A DNA stretch of 64,000 nt, from the NCBI RefSeq assembly GCF_043945595.1, contig NZ_JBIFNP010000001.1, forward strand, positions 5,828,001 to 5,892,000. The letters are read 5' to 3'. A model generated the notes under the pieces. It saw only the letters and a list, made by a program, of their open reading frames with translations, was not told the origin of the DNA and did no database searches. Shown here in pieces: positions 49,076 to 58,966 of this stretch (position 1 is its first letter; each line of letters starts with the position of its first letter). This DNA is from Paenibacillus_S sp043945595 (GTDB taxonomy: Bacteria; Bacillota; Bacilli; Paenibacillales; NBRC-103111). The position numbers and the translations under genes were made by a program.

Positions 49076-51261
49076 TTAACGGACGAGGCTTGTGTCGTTC
49101 TTCCCTTCCAGCAGCCAAAGGATGGCGGATACGCCCCGCGGGTAATATTTGCTGCCGATAATCAGTCCGTCCAAAATCTGGTCGCTCCAGCACCAGTAAG
49201 ACAGCTCAGGATGCAGGAGCCAATTCACGTGGGCGGCATCCGCCTCGGCTCCGCGCTCATCCCACGGCAGGTTCATAATTTCCCGGGCGATAAATTGGGA
49301 CAAATAAATTTTGCTGAGCCATGAGTTCTTGCTTGTGGAGGATAGCTTCCAGGCTCCGTCCTCGAAGAGGCAGGTTCCTTTCACCAGCACGGTGCTCAGA
49401 TGGGTCTGCAGCGCCTGCAGGTATACCGCGAACCGGCCGTTCGGGTCCAATGCCTCCGGGCAGCCCGTGAAGTACGGGAAGACCAGGCCTTCAATCGCCG
49501 GAATGATCCGGGAATCGTTGTTTTCTCCGATGACGGCCGGAATGTAGCCCTGCTCCGTCAGCTGAGCCGCTACGGAAGCTGCGCATTTGTCCGCCTGCGA
49601 GCCGGCCTGCTCGGACAGCTGAGGAAGCTCCTCCAGCTTGAACAGCCGCTCCATCGCCACATAAACGGCCCAGCACTTGCCCGCAAGATAAATGTTGTTG
49701 CGCGATTGACCCAGCGACACGTCCAGGCTGTCATAGGTCGTAATCTCCGCGCCGCCCTGGGTGCGGGTGCTGTCCAGCCCCATCAGGCCGTTGCGCTTGT
49801 CCGCGTCCGGGTGATCCCGGTTCAGCATGCTCTCGAAGCCGGCTTGAATGACCGGCAGCATGCGGTTCTTGAACGCCTCATCCTTCGTCTGCTCGATATA
49901 CACGAGCGCGCAGCAGAGCCAGTTCACGAGCTCCTCATGGCTCATGTAGGAGAAGCAGTCGTCAATGCCCGCCAGCTCGTAAGCCGAATACTGCGGACGC
50001 GAGAATACGTTCGCTACGCCGACATCGTGGGTAAAGGAGATACCTCCAGGATACTCCGTCTCATCTCCCGGAAAGCGTACTTTATCTTCATAGCTGTAGC
50101 GGTTGACGAACAGCTCCAGCTCGTTGCGCACCGTCCAAGGGTTCATCATCAGCTCATAGTACAGCTGATCCGCCGTCAAGTCGAGCGTGTTCATCATCCG
50201 GTATTCACCCTCGTTGACGATCCACAGCGGCTCGCCGTCCGCATCCAGCAGCTGCGTGCTGCCGTAATAGCTGTGAATCGCGTGAGCGAGCATGAACTTC
50301 TGGTCGCCGGATAAGTTCGCGGATTCGATCCATTCGTCCGCCGTCAGGCAGGAAGCCGTCAGCTCCGGGAAATGATCCAGCGCGTAATGAGCAGCTTGCT
50401 CCATATTTCGGAAAAAGCGTGTGTAATAATAGGAAGCATCAATGCCCGTCGTCACCAGGCCGCCGCGGTAAAAGCAGACGGCAAACCGGAAGGTCTTCTG
50501 CTCGCCGGCCGGCACTTCCATCAGCACAGCACCGGTGCCGCCTAGTCCGAAAGCATGGTTGTGCTCCAGCTTTTCGCCGAGAATTTTTTCCATGGTGAAG
50601 CCAAGCGCGGACGTCGTTCCTTCGTCCTTCGTGACGATAGCGGTCATCCGCCCCTGTCCGATGCCGGTCAGTTGTCCCTCGCTCGTATCCTGCAGGCGGC
50701 GCATTGCGCTGTACGGATCATTGCCCTGGTAGCCGAAAAAGGCCGTCCGCGCTGTCATTCCCTGCGTATTGTCGAGCGTCAGCTCGGCGAACACGGCAGG
50801 GACGAGCGCCGCCTTCAGTTCTTCTTCGTTCGCCTGTCCCGGTTCGGGCACCGAGCGAACGGGGAATAAATGCGGAACGTCAAGTCGCCCGCCTGCCACG
50901 TATCCGTTCCCGTCTTGAACGTACGCGAAATGGTATCGCTCTTGAAGGAAACGAGCCTTGGCAGAGGAGCTTCTTCTCCTGTACGGGAGGTCGGCATGGC
51001 CCCGGTGGTGCCTTTATCCTTTTCTTCCTGTTTCTCCACATCATATCTAGCGCTTTCATCTTCTACCGATTCAAAGAACGGCAGCGCTTCATAATAGCTG
51101 CCTTCCCGCGATTGAAAGCCGATATACATATTTTGATCGGCCGGTTTGCCCAATTCGAGCCCCAAACCGCCGTTTTTGCCGCGAAAGCCTAGTGTAAAGC
51201 TGGCAAATGCCCCGATAGGTGAATGCTGTGCATTGAAAAAAAGATTACGCTGTGCCATCAT
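49076..51261 (-). pseudogene. GH52 beta-xylosidase, frameshifted
   Basis: Codons 1-127 (MMAQRNLFFNAQHSPIGAFA...) match the N-terminus of GH52 beta-xylosidases such as Geobacillus stearothermophilus XynB2, and the rest from 50860 to 49076 matches the catalytic part in the next frame. The join falls at the CCCC run (plus strand GGGG 50861-50864): one more C restores RIYSP-VRSVPEPGQANEEELK and a protein of about 728 aa, close to the family's 700-705. Catalytic segments VNEGEYRMMNTLDL (nucleophile Glu) and ITTYDSLDVSLGQSRNN (acid/base Asp) are intact. Cytoplasmic; it would hydrolyse xylobiose and xylo-oligosaccharides. AAAGGGG precedes the ATG. First gene of the operon with aguA. Confidence 0.88.
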
Positions 51262-51561
51262 ATAACCCCTTTCGTCACGGTCGTCCTTTGTACAGACTCC
51301 TGATTCATGTCCATCCTAGCATGCGGCACAGCCGGATGACCATTGTCAAATCGATCAATTATTTACCCAAATCGGGCTGAATGAGGTATACTGAAATCAA
51401 ACGTGGGCCCAGCTAAGCTAAATTCGCTGACCGGAGATATCGTGTTCCGGCAGCTCCTTGCCGCTCAGGTCTGAACAGACGGGCCAACGGCCCACATCGA
51501 TAGCCGATACCTATATCGGCATGGCTTTTACATCAATGCCGTAGCAAAGGAGACACGTGCG
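51262..51561. other. divergent control region between GH52 and AraC genes
   Basis: A plus-strand -10 TATACT at 51387-51392 with TTACCC 18 nt upstream may drive the AraC gene. The leader has a long-range complementarity, GTGGGCC near 51403 with GGCCCAC near 51488, that would close a loop of about 80 nt. No cre-like site that I would trust was seen. Confidence 0.35.
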
Positions 51562-52476
51562 ATGTCCGCTTCCTTTATCCCGCCCGCGCTCGGGCAGAGC
51601 CTAAGTGAAATTATGCTGCCGGATGTGAAAACGACCGTCAATCTGTTCGGCATGCATCTGCGCCGTGTCGACGGCAGCTGGGACTATCCGGTTCACGAGC
51701 ATCCCCAGTATGAGATCAACTATCTGCTGGAAGGCGAGCAGCTGATGACCGTAAACGGCCGCCGCTATGCTCAGCAAGCCGGAGACCTGATGCTGCTCAG
51801 ACCCGGCGACGCCCATTCCAGCCAAAGCGGCAATCAGGAGCCGTTCACCTATTTCTGCATCCACTTCGATATTGACGATAAAATCTTTCTTTCCCTGCTG
51901 GGCCGCATGGAGCAGGTGCTGTTCGCAGCGGACAGCTCCCTTACCCGGCAGGTGCAGCCCGTACTGGCCAAGCTGATCGAGCTTGCAGGCCAGCCCGACC
52001 ATACGACGATGGCGCAGCGGATGCGGCTGCAGTCGGCCATGTTCGAGCTGTTTGGCCAGCTGTGGGAGGCCATCAGCCATGAAGCCGAGCTCAGCGCGTC
52101 GCCGGCTTACGAGAAGGTCGAGCTGGCCCATCGGATCCGCACCGAGCTGCAGGCGCTCGGTACGCAGCACTTCAAGCAGGGCGTCGCCGCCGAGCAGCAT
52201 TACGGCATCGACGATATTGCCGCCAAGCTCGGCATCAGCACCTCCCACTGCAACCGCGTGTTCCGCCAAGTGTTTGGCATATCGCCGCGAGTGTATTTAT
52301 CCGGGCTGGTGCTGCATGAGGCCAAGCTGCTGCTGGCCGACCCCAGGCTGTCCGTGCAGCATATCGCCTCCATTCTCGGCTACCGCGATATTGCCCATTT
52401 CAGCCGTCAGTTCAAACGCTGGTCGGGCTTGTCGCCGAGCGAGTACCGGAAGGCGGATGGAGAGCCGGAGAGCTAG
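51562..52476 (+). CDS. AraC-family transcriptional regulator with cupin sensor domain
   Basis: The 304-aa protein has an AraC-type cupin (about 30-120: YPVHEHPQYEINYLLEGEQLMTVNGRRY and DLMLLRPGDAHSS) and a C-terminal double helix-turn-helix (about 205-300: IDDIAAKLGISTSHCNRVFRQ and VQHIASILGYRDIAHFSRQFK). Such proteins bind a sugar in the cupin pocket and activate adjacent genes. Being divergent from the GH52-GH67 operon, it is the obvious candidate regulator of xylan-oligosaccharide use. AAAGGAG lies nine bases before the ATG. Confidence 0.9.
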   Translation: MSASFIPPALGQSLSEIMLPDVKTTVNLFGMHLRRVDGSWDYPVHEHPQYEINYLLEGEQLMTVNGRRYAQQAGDLMLLRPGDAHSSQSGNQEPFTYFCIHFDIDDKIFLSLLGRMEQVLFAADSSLTRQVQPVLAKLIELAGQPDHTTMAQRMRLQSAMFELFGQLWEAISHEAELSASPAYEKVELAHRIRTELQALGTQHFKQGVAAEQHYGIDDIAAKLGISTSHCNRVFRQVFGISPRVYLSGLVLHEAKLLLADPRLSVQHIASILGYRDIAHFSRQFKRWSGLSPSEYRKADGEPES

Positions 52477-52856
52477 CGGCTGCATCTTCTCAGCGGCATA
52501 GCGGGGTTCCCGCAGCGGCGGGGCCGCGTTCCTAAGATTCGTAATGGCTCATCGGCCCTCCTCCAAGGTTGAAATAAAAAAAGAAGAAGCGTTGCCTCTC
52601 CGCATTCCATCTTGCGGGGCAGACTGCGCTTCTTCTTTTGTAACAATAGCCATTGTATTAACTGCAGGCCGTGTAAAAAAGCCGCTATAACTAGCAGAGC
52701 TTATGGCATCTGAATCTGGAAACGTTCTGTACAGGCCCCAAGGGCCGGAGGAACAATCCGTCCGTGCAGTGAAAGCTTGTTCAGCGTCTTCTGCATAAGA
52801 GGGCCGGCCTGATCTTGAATGAAGAAGCAGAGTCCGTGAGCTGCTGGGCGGAAGCC
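52477..52856. other. intergenic region with a shared terminator
   Basis: Apart from the terminator at 52575-52640 nothing was recognised. The segment 52641-52856 has no start with a convincing ribosome-binding site. Confidence 0.4.
52575..52640. terminator. bidirectional terminator
   Basis: AAAAGAAGAAGCG and CGCTTCTTCTTTT form a perfect 13-bp outer stem around a 35-nt loop that itself contains GCC/GGC complementarity. It lies between the converging AraC and DUF779 genes. Confidence 0.8.
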
Positions 52857-53222
52857 TTACAGTCCAAGCGCTTTCAGCTCTTCTTCGGTAAACACCCGGG
52901 AACGGGTCAAAAACCGTTTTCCTTCGGGCCCCTCCAGCGAGAACATCCCGCCCCGTCCGGGAACGACATCGATAATCAGCTGGGTAAACTTCCAATAATC
53001 GTACTGCGCCTGGCTCATATAAAAGGGAGCGCCGCCAATCTCGCCCAGCAGCACGTCGCTGTCTCCGACGATGAAGTCGCCCAGCGGATAGCACATCGGA
53101 GAGCTGCCGTCGCAGCAGCCTCCGGACTGGTGAAACATCACCGGGCCATACTTGCTCTGCAGGAAGGCAATCAGCTCCAGGGCGGCAGCGGTGGCAAGAA
53201 CCTTAATAACCTCGTTCGGCAT
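52857..53222 (-). CDS. DUF779 family protein, aldehyde-dehydrogenase partner
   Basis: The 121-aa protein has the DUF779 motif HQSGGCCDGSSPMCYPLGDF (cysteine-rich, a possible metal or thiol site) and DVVPGRGGMFSLEGPEGKRFLTRSRVF. DUF779 genes are almost always next to an aldehyde dehydrogenase of the ExaC/AldA group, as here (18-bp gap). Its function is not known; a role in cofactor handling or enzyme maturation is only a guess. Confidence 0.87.
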   Translation of the reverse strand: MPNEVIKVLATAAALELIAFLQSKYGPVMFHQSGGCCDGSSPMCYPLGDFIVGDSDVLLGEIGGAPFYMSQAQYDYWKFTQLIIDVVPGRGGMFSLEGPEGKRFLTRSRVFTEEELKALGL

Positions 53223-53240
53223 CCTTTGCGGTCCCGCCTC

Positions 53241-54761
53241 TTAGAAAAAGCCCAGCGCATCAGGGCTGTAGCTGATGAGCAGGTTTTTCGTCTGCTGGTA
53301 ATGCGACAGCATCATCCGGTGATTTTCCCGGCCGATCCCCGAAGTCTTATAGCCGCCGAATGCCGCGTGGGCAGGATAGGCATGGTAGCAGTTGGTCCAC
53401 ACGCGTCCGGCCTCAATGCCCCGGCCCAGCCGGTAAGCCGTGTTGATGTCGCGGGTCCACAGCCCCGCGCCCAGACCGTACAGCGTGTCGTTCGCAATCG
53501 CAAGCGCATCCTCGGCATCCTTAAATGTGGTGACTGAGACGACCGGACCGAAAATTTCCTCCTGGAAAATGCGCATTTTGTTATGCCCCTTCAGCACGGT
53601 AGGCTGAATGTAATAGCCTTCGGCAAGATCGCCACCGAGCTGCGCGCGCCCTCCGCCGGTCAGGCATTCCGCTCCCTCCTGCTGTCCGATATGAATGTAG
53701 CTCAAAATTTTCTCCACCTGCTCAGTGGAGGCCTGTGCACCGATCATCGTCTCCGTATCCAGCGGATTCCCCTGTTTGATCAAAGCGACCCGCTTCAACG
53801 CCCGCTCCATGAACGCATCGTAGATCGATTCCTGAATGATCGCACGTGAAGGGCATGTGCACACTTCGCCCTGATTCAGCGCGAACAGCACGAAGCCCTC
53901 GATCGCCTTATTGAAGAAGGCGTCGTCCTTCGCCATCACATCCTCAAAGAACAGGTTCGGCGATTTGCCGCCCAGCTCCAGCGTGACGGGGATAATATTC
54001 TGCGAAGCGTACTGCATGATGAGACGGCCGGTCGTCGTTTCGCCGGTAAAGGCGATTTTGGCGATGCGGCTGCTGGAAGCAAGCGGCTTGCCGGCTTCGA
54101 GACCGAATCCGTTCACGATATTCAGCACGCCCGGCGGCAGCAGGTCCTGAATCAGCTCCGCCAGCACCAGAATGGATGACGGCGTCTGCTCCGCCGGCTT
54201 CAAGACGACGCAGTTGCCCGTCGCCAAAGCGGGAGCAAGCTTCCAGGTCGCCATCAGCAGTGGGAAGTTCCACGGGATGATCTGCCCGACGACACCCAGC
54301 GGCTCGTGGAAATGATAGGCCACGGTATCGTTATCCAGCTGGCTTAAAGCCCCTTCCTGCGCCCGGATGCATCCGGCGAAATACCGGAAATGATCGACCG
54401 CCAGCGGCAGGTCGGCAGCCAGCGTTTCCCGGACCGGCTTGCCGTTGTCCCATGTCTCGGCAACCGCCAGTATTTCCAGGTTCGCCTCGATCCGGTCCGC
54501 AATTTTATTCAGAATAAGCGCACGTTCCGCAACGGAGGTGCGTCCCCACGCCTCCTTGGCCGTATGTGCCGCATCCAGCGCCAACTCTACGTCTTCCGCC
54601 GTAGAGCGGGGCACTTCGCAGAAGGGGCGGTTATTCACCGGCGAAACATTTTCAAAATATTGGCCTTGAACAGGAGCCACCCACTGGCCGCCAATAAAGT
54701 TTTCATACCGCTTTTTGAACGTTACCTTTGCTTCCTGGGTTCCCGGTTGCGCATAAATCAT
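53241..54761 (-). CDS. NAD-dependent aldehyde dehydrogenase (ExaC/AldA group)
   Basis: 506-aa ALDH-superfamily enzyme: GVVGQIIPWNFPLLMATWKLAPAL (coenzyme loop), FTGETTTGRLIMQYA, catalytic base in LELGGKSPNLFFED and the nucleophile in NQGEVCTCPSRA. The double-cysteine CTC and the adjacent DUF779 gene are typical of acetaldehyde dehydrogenases used in ethanol or acetoin growth. It oxidises short aldehydes to acids with NAD+. AAGGAGG precedes the ATG. The sigma-54 promoter at 54825-54840 and the divergent AcoR-like activator indicate induction by the aldehyde or its precursor. Confidence 0.93.
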   Translation of the reverse strand: MIYAQPGTQEAKVTFKKRYENFIGGQWVAPVQGQYFENVSPVNNRPFCEVPRSTAEDVELALDAAHTAKEAWGRTSVAERALILNKIADRIEANLEILAVAETWDNGKPVRETLAADLPLAVDHFRYFAGCIRAQEGALSQLDNDTVAYHFHEPLGVVGQIIPWNFPLLMATWKLAPALATGNCVVLKPAEQTPSSILVLAELIQDLLPPGVLNIVNGFGLEAGKPLASSSRIAKIAFTGETTTGRLIMQYASQNIIPVTLELGGKSPNLFFEDVMAKDDAFFNKAIEGFVLFALNQGEVCTCPSRAIIQESIYDAFMERALKRVALIKQGNPLDTETMIGAQASTEQVEKILSYIHIGQQEGAECLTGGGRAQLGGDLAEGYYIQPTVLKGHNKMRIFQEEIFGPVVSVTTFKDAEDALAIANDTLYGLGAGLWTRDINTAYRLGRGIEAGRVWTNCYHAYPAHAAFGGYKTSGIGRENHRMMLSHYQQTKNLLISYSPDALGFF

Positions 54762-54824
54762 CGTGGAACAGCCTCCTTTGAACTTGGAAAAATGATGGGA
54801 TGCCTTGCTACAAATAATTAAGTA

Positions 54825-54840
54825 AGCAAAAATCGTGCCA
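54825..54840 (-). promoter_or_regulatory. sigma-54 (-24/-12) promoter of the aldehyde dehydrogenase operon
   Basis: TGGCACGATTTTTGCT on the minus strand matches the consensus TGGCACG-N4-TTGCW at every defined position, with GG and GC correctly spaced, about 64 bp before the start codon. Confidence 0.88.
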
Positions 54841-54901
54841 ATTTTCCGAACCGCACCCTGCCTATCATTTTTGGAAGCGTTTTATATTCGTTGTCTCTTT
54901 A

Positions 54902-54922
54902 TGGAACAGCCTGACTGTTTCA
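54902..54922. promoter_or_regulatory. inverted repeat, probable activator site (UAS)
   Basis: TGGAACAG-CCTGA-CTGTTTCA: 8-bp arms with one mismatch, centred about 72 bp upstream of the -24 element and just before the activator gene. This is the expected place for enhancer binding by a sigma-54 activator. Confidence 0.55.
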
Positions 54923-55017
54923 TTTTGGTACATCCTGTTCGCATCTTATGAAGAATCCGGAAGTTTATGGTATCATGAACATACGCTGCCTTTTGCGCAA
55001 ATATGGAGGTGTTCAAG

Positions 55018-56798
55018 TTGTCATCTCTGGATTTCATCAACCTGTCCCAAGCGATGGAGAATTCTTGGAAGCGTTGTCACAACTACGGACTGAAGCCTAC
55101 CGACGCGGTGAACGATCATGTTCTGACCGGAAGCTCCATGCGTGAAATCGTCGATCAGCATGAACCGCTTATTCAACATACGGATCATTTATTTGCCAAA
55201 ATGCATCATCTCATTAAACAATCCGGGCAGGTCGCGCTGCTGATCGACGCCCAAGGCAACATTATTCACGCCGTCGGCGACCCGGATTTCACGAGCCGGG
55301 CCCAGCGCGTCCAGCTGCAGGTCGGAGCCAATTGGGAGGAACGGAGAAAAGGAACGAACGCCATCGGTCTGGCGCTTACCGAGAAAGTGCCTGTCCGCGT
55401 CCATGCCGATGAACACTTTTATGCATCCAATCGCTTTCTCACCTGCGCCTCCTCCCCCGTGTTCAGCCCCACCGGCGAATTGATCGCCGTCATCAACATC
55501 AGCGGGAAGCATGAGCATTACCATGAATCGACCTGGATGATGGCCTGCCTGGCGGCGGAATCGCTGCAGAACCGGCTGCTGCTGGAGGAAGCCCGGAAGG
55601 AGCAGCTGATCACCTTAAAGGAGCTCGATCTGACCGCGCAAAAGGTTCCGATGCCGCTCATCTCGCTGGACCGCGACAACCGCATCGTCAGGGCCAACCA
55701 GGCCGCGCTTCGCGTCGTCGGCAAGGATGCGATCGGCAAGCCTTTTGCGGGGTCCAAGGCTTCGCCGTGGAAACCATCCACGATGCCGAGCGCAAGGTAT
55801 GGCGCTCCGTCGCCGTGCAGAAGCAGCCCGAGAAGCTTGACCGCGGGCAGCGGCTGTACACCTTCGAGGACGTGTTCGGCACCTGCCCCCAGCTGCTGCA
55901 AAGGAAGGAGCTGGCCCGCAAGGCCGCTCAAACCTCCTTCTCCGTCCTGCTGCTGGGCGAGAGCGGCACGGGTAAAGAGCGGTTCGCGCAGGCGATTCAC
56001 TCGGCCAGCTCCCGAGCGGACCGGCCGTTCATCGCGGTCAACTGCAGCGCCATCCCCGACAGCCTGGTCGAGAGCGAGCTGTTCGGCTACGAACGCGGCG
56101 CTTTTACCGGAGCCAACCGCGAAGGCAGCATCGGCAAGTTTGAGGCCGCCCACGGCGGAACGATCTTTTTGGATGAAATCGGCGACATGTCGCTGCGGGC
56201 GCAGGCCGCTCTGCTGAGAGTTCTTCAGGAGCATACCGTCACCCCGGTAGGCAGCACGCGGAGCAGGCGGATCGATGTCCGTATCATCGCAGCCACGCAC
56301 CGGAATTTAACGGAGGAAGTCAGAGCCGCCCGCTTCCGCGCCGATTTGTATTACAGGCTGAAGGGCATTCAGCTTACGCTGCCGCCGCTCAGGGAACGCA
56401 GCGATCTGCCGGCCCTTGCGCTGCATCTGCTGCAAGAGCACGGCTACGGCTGCGAAGCCTTTACCGAAGCGGCGCTGCACAAGCTGCTCGGGTACCGTTG
56501 GCCGGGCAATATCCGCGAGCTGAACAGCGTGCTGGTACAGGCCGTTTTTCTGGCGGACGGCGAGCCGATCGACGCTAAGCATCTTCAGCTGGAGGAGGAG
56601 CCGGCATCGTCCTCCGGCATGGCGCAGCTGAGGGAGAGGCCCGCCGCCGCGGTTTCCTTAAAGGAAGCCGAGGTCGAAGCGATCAAGCAGGCGCTGCGCG
56701 CGAGCGGCGGCAACCTGAGCAAGGCCGCGGGACTGCTGCAGATCGGCCGGACGACGCTGTATCGGAAGATCGAGGAGTACGGCATCGTCCCTTTTTAG
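55018..56798 (+). pseudogene. AcoR-like sigma-54-dependent activator, frameshifted
   Basis: I place the start at TTG 55018, six bases after GGAGGTG; the in-frame ATG 55003 has no ribosome-binding site of its own. The N-terminal part (about 1-245) has the AcoR-type GAF sensor (GANWEERRKGTNAIGLAL, FLTCASSPVFSPTGELIAVINISG). The frame changes at the GGGG run 55749-55752; one more G gives PFAG-VQGFAVETIHDAERKVW and joins the AAA+ domain (Walker A GESGTGKE, the sigma-54 contact loop GAFTGA, Walker B IFLDEIGD, arginine finger region) and a C-terminal Fis helix-turn-helix (NLSKAAGLLQIGRTTLYRKI). About 594 aa when joined. It should sense an aldehyde- or acetoin-type signal and activate the divergent ALDH operon. 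Confidence 0.88.
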
Positions 56799-56871
56799 CG
56801 GAGCAGCTGCAATGAGGCCGTCCCAGAAGCCGATTATTCATTTCTAATCCTCGCTTGGATTCGAATAGTAG

Positions 56872-56925
56872 TAAAAAGACGCTTCCAGCCCCGCTTATAG
56901 CGGTTTTGGAAGCGTCTCGCTTTAT
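56872..56925. terminator. bidirectional terminator
   Basis: GACGCTTCCA and TGGAAGCGTC form a 10-bp stem, with the T-run for the minus strand (AAAAA at 56873-56877) and CGCTTTAT on the other side. It lies between the converging activator and YhaM-like genes. Confidence 0.8.
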
Positions 56926-57004
56926 ATTTTGGAACCGGGAACCGGCACCAGCGATGTTATTCTTTGGGGCCGGTCTCGTTTCATTTTGCAGCCAGCCTGC
57001 TTGC

Positions 57005-57961
57005 CTACAGCTTCGTCCGATAGATCGGTTTATTCTCCAGCCCCCGGATCGCAGGAGTCCACGGCTCCGTCGCTGGGGTCGTGTCGAGCGCATCCTCGAC
57101 CATTTGCAGCTTCGCATCCAAGGAGTCGATATAGTGCAGAGCCACCGCTTCCGCCGTCTGCGGCTGCACAGGGCTTCCCCACTCCCCAAGGTTGTGATGG
57201 GACAGCACCAGATGCTGCAGCGCGATGACCCGGTCCGAATCCAGATCAATCCCGTTCGCAATAGCAGCTTCCGTAATCCAGTTAGACGCCATTGAGATAT
57301 GGCCCAGAAGCTTGCCTTTGAGACTGTAATCGGACACGATGCCCAGCTGGGCGGTCATTTCCTCCGGCTTCGCAATATCGTGCAGAATAATGCCGGCTTT
57401 GATCAGATCTGCATTCAGAAACGGCCGCTGCTTGCAGAGAAACTCCCCGAGCTCCAGCATGCGCACCATATGGTAAGCCAATCCCGCGTAGTACGCGTGA
57501 TGGTGGGTTTTGGCGGCAGGATAATGCATCAGCCTCTCCTCGACCTTCTCCACGCAAAAAGCAACGATCATCTGGATTTCCACATCGGTGATGCTTTCCA
57601 TCACCTGCTTGATCGTATAGATCAAATCGACCGGACGGATAGGCGCCGAGCGAATAAAATCAGTCAAGGAAACGCCGTCCTCCGGAGTCGCCTTGCGGAG
57701 CCGTAGAATCTTGATCTGCAGCCTCTCCCTGTACGTCTGCACCGTCCCTTTTACCTTAACAAGCCCCATCGGGAAAAAGGTTTCTTTATCCGTCGGACTC
57801 ACGTCCCAGTACTTTGCCGGAAGCTGCCCGCTGGCATCGCACAGCACGATATCGAAATAATCTTTGGGCGGAGAGCCGTTCGTCTGCTTCAGCTCCAATT
57901 CCTTCAATAAATAAAAGCCCGTAAATTCGTCCTGGTTTGTTAATGTATTGATTAAACTCAT
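57005..57961 (-). CDS. yhaM: 3'-5' exoribonuclease YhaM family protein
   Basis: The ATG at 57961 (MSLINTLTN) follows GGGGGAA; 318 aa, the family size. An OB-fold domain (about 15-115, DYFDIVLCDASGQLPAKYWDV) is followed by an HD phosphohydrolase domain with metal ligands in THHHAYYAGLAYHMVRM, the ILHDIAKPEE helix (H-D pair) and LQHLVLSHHNLGEWGSP. YhaM trims RNA 3' ends in low-GC Gram-positive bacteria. Single gene. Confidence 0.92.
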   Translation of the reverse strand: MSLINTLTNQDEFTGFYLLKELELKQTNGSPPKDYFDIVLCDASGQLPAKYWDVSPTDKETFFPMGLVKVKGTVQTYRERLQIKILRLRKATPEDGVSLTDFIRSAPIRPVDLIYTIKQVMESITDVEIQMIVAFCVEKVEERLMHYPAAKTHHHAYYAGLAYHMVRMLELGEFLCKQRPFLNADLIKAGIILHDIAKPEEMTAQLGIVSDYSLKGKLLGHISMASNWITEAAIANGIDLDSDRVIALQHLVLSHHNLGEWGSPVQPQTAEAVALHYIDSLDAKLQMVEDALDTTPATEPWTPAIRGLENKPIYRTKL

Positions 57962-58173
57962 TATCCGATTCCCCCATTTTGCCAAACAAAAGAACAAGCG
58001 AATACATAAAATGAATCCTTGCCGTTCCCTTCAGTATAGCTTATGAACGAACATCGGAAAAGACTTAGACCGGCAGTTCCCCTCCCCGCACAGGATTTGA
58101 ACTTGTATGCCGCAAAGCTTACAATAAGTAAGCGGGCAAATCCGCGAATTCATGTTGAGAGGACGATTGGCTC

Positions 58174-58848
58174 ATGACCGCAACTCCGGTAATTAAAGCA
58201 TTGCGTTGGGAAATGAATAGGGGCGCCAGCCCATTCGTGGTACACGCGACACTGCTGCGGGACGATAAAGACGTTATTCTTGTAGACACGGGCATTCCCG
58301 GCCAGCTGGAGCTGATTAAGCAGTCGCTCGAGCAAGAAGGCGTGTGGGAGCAGTTGACGAAGATCATCATTACCCATCAGGATCTGGACCACATCGGCAG
58401 CCTGCCGGAGCTTGTCCAAGCGACGGACGGACGGGTGGAGGTAATAGCCCATGAATTAGCCAAGCCCTATATCCTCGGAGAAACGCCTATCATTAAGCGG
58501 GGCGTACTCGCCACGCCTTCCAAAGTGGACACGACCGTTCAGGACGGAGACCTGCTTCCTTATTGCGGCGGCATCCAGGTTGTTTTTACACCGGGTCATA
58601 CGCCGGACCACATCTGTTTATACCACCGGCCGAGCCGGACGCTGATTTCCGGAGACGCCCTGACCTCCCATGAAGGCGTACTTATGCCGCCGGATGCGAA
58701 TTTCACTCCGGATATGCCTGCTGCCCTGAAATCGGTGGCCAAGCTCCAGGAACTGGATATCGACACCATTATTACATACCATGGAGGCGTTGTGACGGAG
58801 CAAATTCCGGAACGGCTGGCCGCCATTGCCGCAGGTTCAGGGGCTTAA
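58174..58848 (+). CDS. MBL-fold metallo-hydrolase
   Basis: 224 aa with the metallo-beta-lactamase fold: ILVDTGIPG, the metal motif THQDLDHIG (HxxxDH, with the first histidine of HxHxDH replaced by Q), FTPGHTPDHICLYHRPS, ISGDAL and the late TYHGG. The replaced residue is seen in a number of YflN-like members, so activity is likely but the substrate is unknown. GAGAGGA precedes the ATG by about ten bases. Single gene with its own terminator. Confidence 0.88.
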   Translation: MTATPVIKALRWEMNRGASPFVVHATLLRDDKDVILVDTGIPGQLELIKQSLEQEGVWEQLTKIIITHQDLDHIGSLPELVQATDGRVEVIAHELAKPYILGETPIIKRGVLATPSKVDTTVQDGDLLPYCGGIQVVFTPGHTPDHICLYHRPSRTLISGDALTSHEGVLMPPDANFTPDMPAALKSVAKLQELDIDTIITYHGGVVTEQIPERLAAIAAGSGA

Positions 58849-58899
58849 CCGGGAACTGGCAAACTGGCCGGAAGCGTTGGTGCAAAGACGCCTGAAAAC

Positions 58900-58947
58900 A
58901 AACAGGGATACCGGAGCCTTCTTGTTCCGTTATCCCTGTTTTATTTT
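58900..58947. terminator. terminator
   Basis: ACAGGGATA and TATCCCTGT pair around a 20-nt loop that has a further CGGA/TCCG stem, followed by TTTTATTTT. It is shared by the converging genes. Confidence 0.8.
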
Positions 58948-58966
58948 GCTTCCACATCCGTTTCGC

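Noticed and set aside
52549..53094. Minus-strand open frame overlapping DUF779 and the terminator
   Set aside because: It shares most of its length with the DUF779 gene in another frame and runs through the terminator hairpin.
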